A program made the position numbers and the translations under genes. The notes beneath the pieces are model-generated. The model was not told the DNA's origin and did not search any database. It was given only the letters and a program-made list of their open reading frames with translations. DNA of 64,000 nucleotides, from NCBI GenBank assembly GCA_003989085.1, contig RXIV01000001.1, positions 744,001 to 808,000 of the forward strand, read 5' to 3'. Positions within the stretch are counted from its first letter, which is position 1; every line of letters begins with the position of its first letter. Of the stretch, positions 59,655 through 64,000 are shown one piece after another. Source of the stretch: Candidatus Competibacteraceae bacterium. GTDB taxonomy: Bacteria > Pseudomonadota > Gammaproteobacteria > Competibacterales > Competibacteraceae.

Positions 59655-59758
59655 GTTTCATTGCGCCCGATAACCCCGTTATCCTTAGTACCCGTAATCA
59701 CTGTATGGCTACTGAGTTTCTCTCCATCGCCGTCATCGGCGCATCCAGGACCTAATGT

Positions 59759-59971
59759 ATGGAAGATCCCAATCTGCTACTTGTTTGTCTTAATGCCTTC
59801 GTCGCGGTGCTGGGCCTGCTGACGGTGCTCGCTGGCGCAATCCGGGGATTGATCGAGCTGTTCCCTGAACGACCGCCCAAGACAGATACCGTTGTTGCCG
59901 TCGCCATCGCCGCTGCGGTCAACACCATCGCCCCTGGCGCCTGCGTCACTCGCATTGAAGAAATCCGTTAA
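59759..59971 (+). CDS. oadG: OadG-like small subunit of a sodium-pumping decarboxylase
   Basis: 70 residues. One TM helix (LLVCLNAFVAVLGLLTVLAGAI) is followed by a charged/Pro-rich cytosolic tail (ELFPERPPKT, AVAIAAAVNTIAPG). This is the layout of OadG/gamma subunits that hold alpha and beta subunits together. AGGA precedes ATG 59759; oadA follows 29 bp later. The sequence is short and divergent, so assignment leans on position. Confidence 0.8.
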   Translation: MEDPNLLLVCLNAFVAVLGLLTVLAGAIRGLIELFPERPPKTDTVVAVAIAAAVNTIAPGACVTRIEEIR

Positions 59972-60000
59972 GCCACAGCCATCCTAACCCTGGAGTTATC

Positions 60001-61860
60001 ATGATTTTTGCCCAAACTGACAAGAAAATCCGTGTGATGCTGACCGCCTTCCGCGACGGCCTGCAAAGCGTATTCGGCGGCAAGGTCCGCGTCGGCGATA
60101 TTTTGCCGGCCATGCAGGCCGCAGCCGGGATGGGCGTGCGGCATTTCGAGTTTGGTGGCGGGGCCCGTTATCAAGCGCCTTATTTCTACGCGGGCGAAGA
60201 CCCCTTTGCATGCATGGACCAGATGCGCGATGCGGTTGGACCAGGCGCTGATCTGCAAATCCTGACCCGCTCGGTCTCCGGCGTCACCCTGACTACCCAG
60301 CAGCTCAAGGCGCTGGAAATGCAGGCGCGGTTGATGAAGAAGCACGGTACCACGATTGACCGCAATTTCGACTTCATGAACGACGTGGACAACCTGGTCA
60401 AGACCGGCCAGCCGATCGTAGACGCCGGGATGCACCATCAGGTCTGCGTGGCAATGATGGGGCTGCCCTATCTGTCGGATCGGGTGCATACCCCGGAGTT
60501 CTATATCCGCGTAGTGGAAAAACTGCTTGCTTCGGGCATCCATTTTGATTCGGTGTGCATGAAGGACGCCTCCGGCACCACTGACCCGCATACTTGCTAT
60601 GAAACAGCCAAGGGTCTGAAAAAAATCCTGCCGCCGGAAATTCCGCTGTCGATGCACACCCACGACACTGCGTCGATGGCGGTGGCCTGCTACATGGCGG
60701 GCATTGCCGGCGGAGTAGACAGCGTCGATCTATCCGTGCGGCCTATGGCGTCCGGTACCTCTCAACCGGATGTGCGCTCGATGTGGCACGCCCTCAAGGG
60801 CACTGGTTACTCGCTGGATATTGACGCCAGCAAGATGGGCGAACTGGAAAAACTGCTCGACGAGGCGCTTAAGGAGTACGACTTCAACCCGGTGACCACC
60901 ACTGCCGACGCCCGAGTGGTCAACTTCCCGATGCCGGGCGGCGCGATTGGCCCCAACGTCCACATGATGGCCGAAGCCGGCATTCTCAATCGTTACAGCG
61001 AAGTACTGGCTGAATTCCCCGAAGTAGTGCGGGCCGGTGGGGCTTGGACCAGCGTGACGCCGGGCAGTCAGCAGTATTGGCTGCAAGCCTTCAACAACGT
61101 ACTGCATGGCCGCTGGAAGAAGATCGACGCCGGTTATGGCCGGGCGGTGCTGGGCTACTTTGGCCGCACCCCGGAAGCGCCGGATCCGGAAGTCATCAAG
61201 ATAGCCGCTGAGCAGTTGAAGCTGGAACCTTTCACCGGCGATCCGTTGGAAAAAGCCCCGGATAGCCTGGTTATCGCCGAAGCAGCGCTGAGCGAACGGA
61301 TGTTGCCGTTGACCGAGGAGAATATCTTTCTGGTGGCTTCCGCTATCGTTCCTGGCAAGAACATGGAGTTGAATGAAGGTATCCGCCTGTTGACCGGCAA
61401 GGCGCGGATCAACCTGCCGCTGAAAGCGAAGGGCCAGCCGGCGGAGATCGCTCCAGTCGTCACGGTTCCAGCCGCGCCGGCGACCTTCACCGGCCCGGTC
61501 ACGACCCAATGCACCGTGGTTGAGGGCGGGGTGACCCGCAATTTCCGCATCACCATCGAAGCGCCCGCCGGGACGAGCGCCGGTGTTGCCGTCGCGCCCG
61601 CAGTTGGAACAGTGGCGCCGGCTCCAGCGACCGGCCAGCGTACTCCGGTGTTCTCGCCGTTCGAGGGCAAGGTGGAACTGGTCGAAATCAGCGTCAAGAC
61701 TGGCGATGCAGTACAACAGGGTCAGGTGGTCGCGGCGGTGGAAGCAATGAAAGCCAAGCACGATGTGCGAGCGCCCTGCGCTGGCCTCGTGGTGGAAATC
61801 CATGCCAGTCTGGGCAGTGAGGTTTCCGCCAGCAAGCCTATCCTGACCATTGGCGGGTAA
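60001..61860 (+). CDS. oadA: Biotin-dependent decarboxylase alpha subunit, OadA-like (divergent)
   Basis: 619 residues. The carboxyltransferase domain (1-~460) keeps the metal-site pattern: Asp in TAFRDGLQS, Lys in CMKDASGTTDP and His-x-His in SMHTHDT. Motifs around substrate binding are unusual: GGGARYQAPYFYAGEDPF replaces the common GGATFDxxxRFL block and no RGxNxxGY is seen. A Pro/Ala-rich linker leads to a C-terminal biotinyl domain with K584 in VEAMKAKHDV. It transfers CO2 from a keto acid to biotin. Oxaloacetate is the default guess; another substrate is possible. Confidence 0.9.
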   Translation: MIFAQTDKKIRVMLTAFRDGLQSVFGGKVRVGDILPAMQAAAGMGVRHFEFGGGARYQAPYFYAGEDPFACMDQMRDAVGPGADLQILTRSVSGVTLTTQQLKALEMQARLMKKHGTTIDRNFDFMNDVDNLVKTGQPIVDAGMHHQVCVAMMGLPYLSDRVHTPEFYIRVVEKLLASGIHFDSVCMKDASGTTDPHTCYETAKGLKKILPPEIPLSMHTHDTASMAVACYMAGIAGGVDSVDLSVRPMASGTSQPDVRSMWHALKGTGYSLDIDASKMGELEKLLDEALKEYDFNPVTTTADARVVNFPMPGGAIGPNVHMMAEAGILNRYSEVLAEFPEVVRAGGAWTSVTPGSQQYWLQAFNNVLHGRWKKIDAGYGRAVLGYFGRTPEAPDPEVIKIAAEQLKLEPFTGDPLEKAPDSLVIAEAALSERMLPLTEENIFLVASAIVPGKNMELNEGIRLLTGKARINLPLKAKGQPAEIAPVVTVPAAPATFTGPVTTQCTVVEGGVTRNFRITIEAPAGTSAGVAVAPAVGTVAPAPATGQRTPVFSPFEGKVELVEISVKTGDAVQQGQVVAAVEAMKAKHDVRAPCAGLVVEIHASLGSEVSASKPILTIGG

Positions 61861-61861
61861 T

Positions 61862-63016
61862 ATGGACACCTTGCTGGAATTGATCGCCCAGAGTGGGTTT
61901 CTGGGTCTGAGCTGGCGAAATATGGTGATGTTTTTCGTCGCCGGATTGCTGATTTATCTGGCGGTGCGGAAGAACTACGAGCCGCTGCTGCTGATCCCGA
62001 TTGGTTTTGGCGCAATGCTGGCCAACCTGCCTGAGGCGTTTCTCAGCGCTTCCAGCGGCTATCACGCCGAACCGGGGCAGACCGTGCCATTGTTGCAGTT
62101 CATCTACAACACGGGCATCAAGACTCAGTTGCTGCCCCCGGTAATCTTCCTGGGGGTCGGGGCGCTGACTGATTTCCGGCCATTGTTGAGCCGGCCAATC
62201 ACTTTGCTCCTGGGCGCTGCGGCCCAGTTGGGCATTTTCGTCGCCGCGCTCGGCGCATTCTACCTTTTTGGCTTCAAGGCCGAAGAGGCGGCATCGATTG
62301 GCATTATCGGTGGCGCGGACGGCCCGACTTCGATCTACCTGACCGCCATTCTTGCCCCACACTTGCTGGGCGCGGTGGCGGTAGCCGCTTACAGCTACAT
62401 GGCGTTGGTGCCAGTCATTCAACCGCCAATTTTGCGCTTGCTGACAACGGCCAAGGAACGGGCCATCAACATGCCGCAGGCCCGGCCCGTGTCCCGCACC
62501 GCAGTCATCATCTTTCCGGTGTTCATCACCATGCTGACTGCGCTGGCGATTCCCTCCAGCGCCCCGTTGATCGGAATGCTGATGTTCGGCAACTTGCTGC
62601 GTGAGGCGGGCGTGACCGACCGGCTGAGCAAGACCGCCGGTGGTGAACTGATCAACATTGTGACCATTTTCCTGGGACTGGTGGTTGGTGCGACCATGAA
62701 CGGCAACACTTTTCTGCAACCGCAGACCCTGTTCATCCTGGTGCTGGGCGCAGTGGCGTTCGCTTTCAGCACGGCGGGCGGCATCCTGTTTGCCAAACTG
62801 TTGAACCTGTTCCTGCCGGAAAGCAAGCGCATCAATCCTTGCATTGGCGCGGCGGGGGTGTCAGCGGTGCCGATGTCGGCGCGGGTAGTGCAGAAGTTTG
62901 TCTCTGATTGTACCGAGGGCCGGGTCAACCCGTTGATGGCGGCAATGGGTCCCAATGTCGCCGGGGTGATCGGTTCGGCGGTCGCCGCTGGAATGTTCCT
63001 CGCGTTGCTGCGTTAG
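61862..63016 (+). CDS. oadB: Sodium ion-translocating decarboxylase beta subunit, OadB-like
   Basis: 384 residues from ATG 61862; TTG 61850, overlapping the oadA stop, is an alternative. About nine to eleven TM segments. The conserved GGADGPTSIY block with its Na+-linked aspartate, GFGAMLANLP, and NPCIGAAGVSAVPMSARVVQ are typical of OadB/GcdB/MmdB. It decarboxylates carboxybiotin and pumps Na+ outward. A 12-bp inverted repeat follows the stop. Confidence 0.94.
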   Translation: MDTLLELIAQSGFLGLSWRNMVMFFVAGLLIYLAVRKNYEPLLLIPIGFGAMLANLPEAFLSASSGYHAEPGQTVPLLQFIYNTGIKTQLLPPVIFLGVGALTDFRPLLSRPITLLLGAAAQLGIFVAALGAFYLFGFKAEEAASIGIIGGADGPTSIYLTAILAPHLLGAVAVAAYSYMALVPVIQPPILRLLTTAKERAINMPQARPVSRTAVIIFPVFITMLTALAIPSSAPLIGMLMFGNLLREAGVTDRLSKTAGGELINIVTIFLGLVVGATMNGNTFLQPQTLFILVLGAVAFAFSTAGGILFAKLLNLFLPESKRINPCIGAAGVSAVPMSARVVQKFVSDCTEGRVNPLMAAMGPNVAGVIGSAVAAGMFLALLR

Positions 63017-63024
63017 TTGCTTTA

Positions 63025-63064
63025 CTGGAAGGCATGACGCCGCGACTTGCGCCATGCCTTCCAG
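63025..63064 (+). terminator. Large hairpin after oadB
   Basis: CTGGAAGGCATG (63025-63036) and CATGCCTTCCAG (63053-63064) form a perfect 12-bp stem with a 16-base loop, 9 bp after the oadB stop. No T-run follows, but the stem strength and position suit the end of the oadGAB transcript. Confidence 0.6.
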
Positions 63065-63137
63065 CCTACTGCTAAAAATCGATCTGATCCTCGTTCCCCG
63101 CTCGTCAAACCTGCACCATTCCTGTCCGGTCATCGCC

Positions 63138-64000
63138 ATGCGCTTTCCAAGGCTGTTACTGTTTTTGCTCGGGCTGCTGTTGCTGACTATCGGCATCGTC
63201 CTCCCGGCTCGCGCTGACAACGACGATCCTATAGTGTTGGTTCACGGCTTCATCGGCTGGGGTCGGGATGAGCTGTTCGGCTTCAAATACTGGGGCGGTT
63301 TTGGCGATGTGCAGGAAGTCCTCAACCGGGCTGGCTACCGTACCTACACCGGCGTAGTTGGCCCTTTCGCGAGTAACTGGGATCGGGCCTGCGAGCTGTA
63401 CGCCCAGATTAAGGGCGGAACGGTGGATTATGGGCAGGCCCACGCCACAGCCTACGGTCATGCCCGCTATGGCCGAAGCTTTCCTGGCCTGTATCCCGAC
63501 TGGGGCACGCCGGATGCCCACGGTCGGCCACGCAAAATTCACCTGATCGGTCACAGTCAGGGCGGCCAAACCATCCGGGTATTGACGACGCTACTGGAAC
63601 GGGGCGATCCAAGCGAGGTCGCCGCCACTCTGACAACCGAACGGTCGCCGCTGTTTACGGGCGGCAAATCCTGGGTGCGTAGCGTGACGACCCTCGCCAC
63701 GCCGCATGACGGGACCAGCCTCGCCACAGGGATCGACCGCCTGCTGCCCTTCGCCCGTCATGCGCTACTCAGCTTTGCAGCTATCATTGGCGTCGAGCCG
63801 GACCGGCTACCCTATGATTTCAAGCTGGATCAATGGGGCTTGCGCCGTGCGCCGGCTGAGTCCTTCAACGCTTACCTGAGTCGGGTGGAGCACAGTCCGA
63901 TCTGGCGTTCCCATGACATCAGCGCCTGGGATCTCAGTCCTGATGGGGCGCGGGAATTGAACCGGCGTTTCCCGGCCCAGCCTGCGGTGTACTATTTTTC
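63138..64000 (+). CDS. Secreted lipase, family I.5-like (partial, runs off window)
   Basis: 287 codons visible. Signal peptide RFPRLLLFLLGLLLLTIGIV ending PARA, then IVLVHGFIGWGRDELFGFKYWGG, RACELYAQIKGGTVDYG, nucleophile S140 in GHSQGG, LATPHDGTSLATG and YDFKLDQWGLRR. These match the Geobacillus/Staphylococcus lipase family (I.5). H102 and H108 have the spacing of its zinc-binding histidines. The catalytic Asp/His lie beyond the window. Predicted triacylglycerol lipase, secreted or periplasmic. Confidence 0.88.
   Translation, partial: MRFPRLLLFLLGLLLLTIGIVLPARADNDDPIVLVHGFIGWGRDELFGFKYWGGFGDVQEVLNRAGYRTYTGVVGPFASNWDRACELYAQIKGGTVDYGQAHATAYGHARYGRSFPGLYPDWGTPDAHGRPRKIHLIGHSQGGQTIRVLTTLLERGDPSEVAATLTTERSPLFTGGKSWVRSVTTLATPHDGTSLATGIDRLLPFARHALLSFAAIIGVEPDRLPYDFKLDQWGLRRAPAESFNAYLSRVEHSPIWRSHDISAWDLSPDGARELNRRFPAQPAVYYF

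Larger units (their letters stand above)
59140..59758. other. Long non-coding stretch before oadG
   Basis: About 620 bp. It holds a strong minus-strand terminator and hairpins (listed), a 9-bp inverted repeat at 59621-59654, and on the minus strand an open frame without a start at 59356-59514 ending LTEQGYGYRIDGEG, which might be a decayed gene end. No intact protein gene is supported. Confidence 0.5.

Overview
The window is chromosomal DNA of a gammaproteobacterium. Evidence: RecN/NadK, HrcA-GrpE-DnaK-DnaJ, IleS-LspA-IspH, MiaB-PhoH-YbeY-CorC-Lnt, LolA, AlgZ/AlgR and YadH, mostly in gammaproteobacterial synteny, with sigma-32 type heat-shock promoters. A HiPIP, a PPi-dependent phosphofructokinase, a CysNC fusion and a Na+-pumping decarboxylase point to a Chromatiales/Competibacter-like environmental lineage (inference; no 16S rRNA is present). 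I see no rRNA, CRISPR array, prophage or complete IS.

Layout. 1-6.5 kb: edge of a Ser/Thr kinase, aroC, two Tat-exported proteins (beta-carbonic anhydrase and HiPIP), a YadH permease without its ATPase, and nadK-recN. 7-17 kb: an HD-GYP response regulator and a large hybrid kinase, running into hrcA-grpE-dnaK-dnaJ with two sigma-32-like promoters and no visible CIRCE. 17.2-24.7 kb: a tightly packed signalling operon (TonB-type receptor, YfiR-like protein, CHASE8-like hybrid kinase, REC-PAS-PAS-GGDEF-EAL), then tRNA-Thr(CGT) on the minus strand. 25-32.6 kb, minus strand: algR, algZ, ispH, lspA, an Rpn-nuclease fragment, ileS, ribF. 32.8-35.6 kb: cysD and cysNC for sulfate activation.

35.7-39.5 kb is the accessory island. 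It holds two toxin-antitoxin-like pairs facing opposite ways, each joining an HTH plus HExxH (ImmA/IrrE-type) protein to a ribonuclease-fold protein (HigB-type and PIN-type). A 127-bp MITE-like element with perfect 14-bp terminal inverted repeats and 9-bp target duplications has inserted into the 3' end of the PIN gene.

39.5-64 kb: moaB; a proteostasis group (hsp20, cbpA-like, degQ); an HDOD-degenerate GGDEF protein; a Cys-containing small protein; an EEP-family protein; a beta-lactamase-fold hydrolase; a GT-C-like membrane protein; lolA; PPi-PFK convergent with a large protein carrying an HPr-like domain; miaB-phoH-ybeY-corC-lnt plus a lytic transglycosylase; a non-coding stretch with a possible minus-strand sRNA; an oadG-oadA-oadB-like sodium pump operon; and the start of a family I.5-like lipase cut by the window end.
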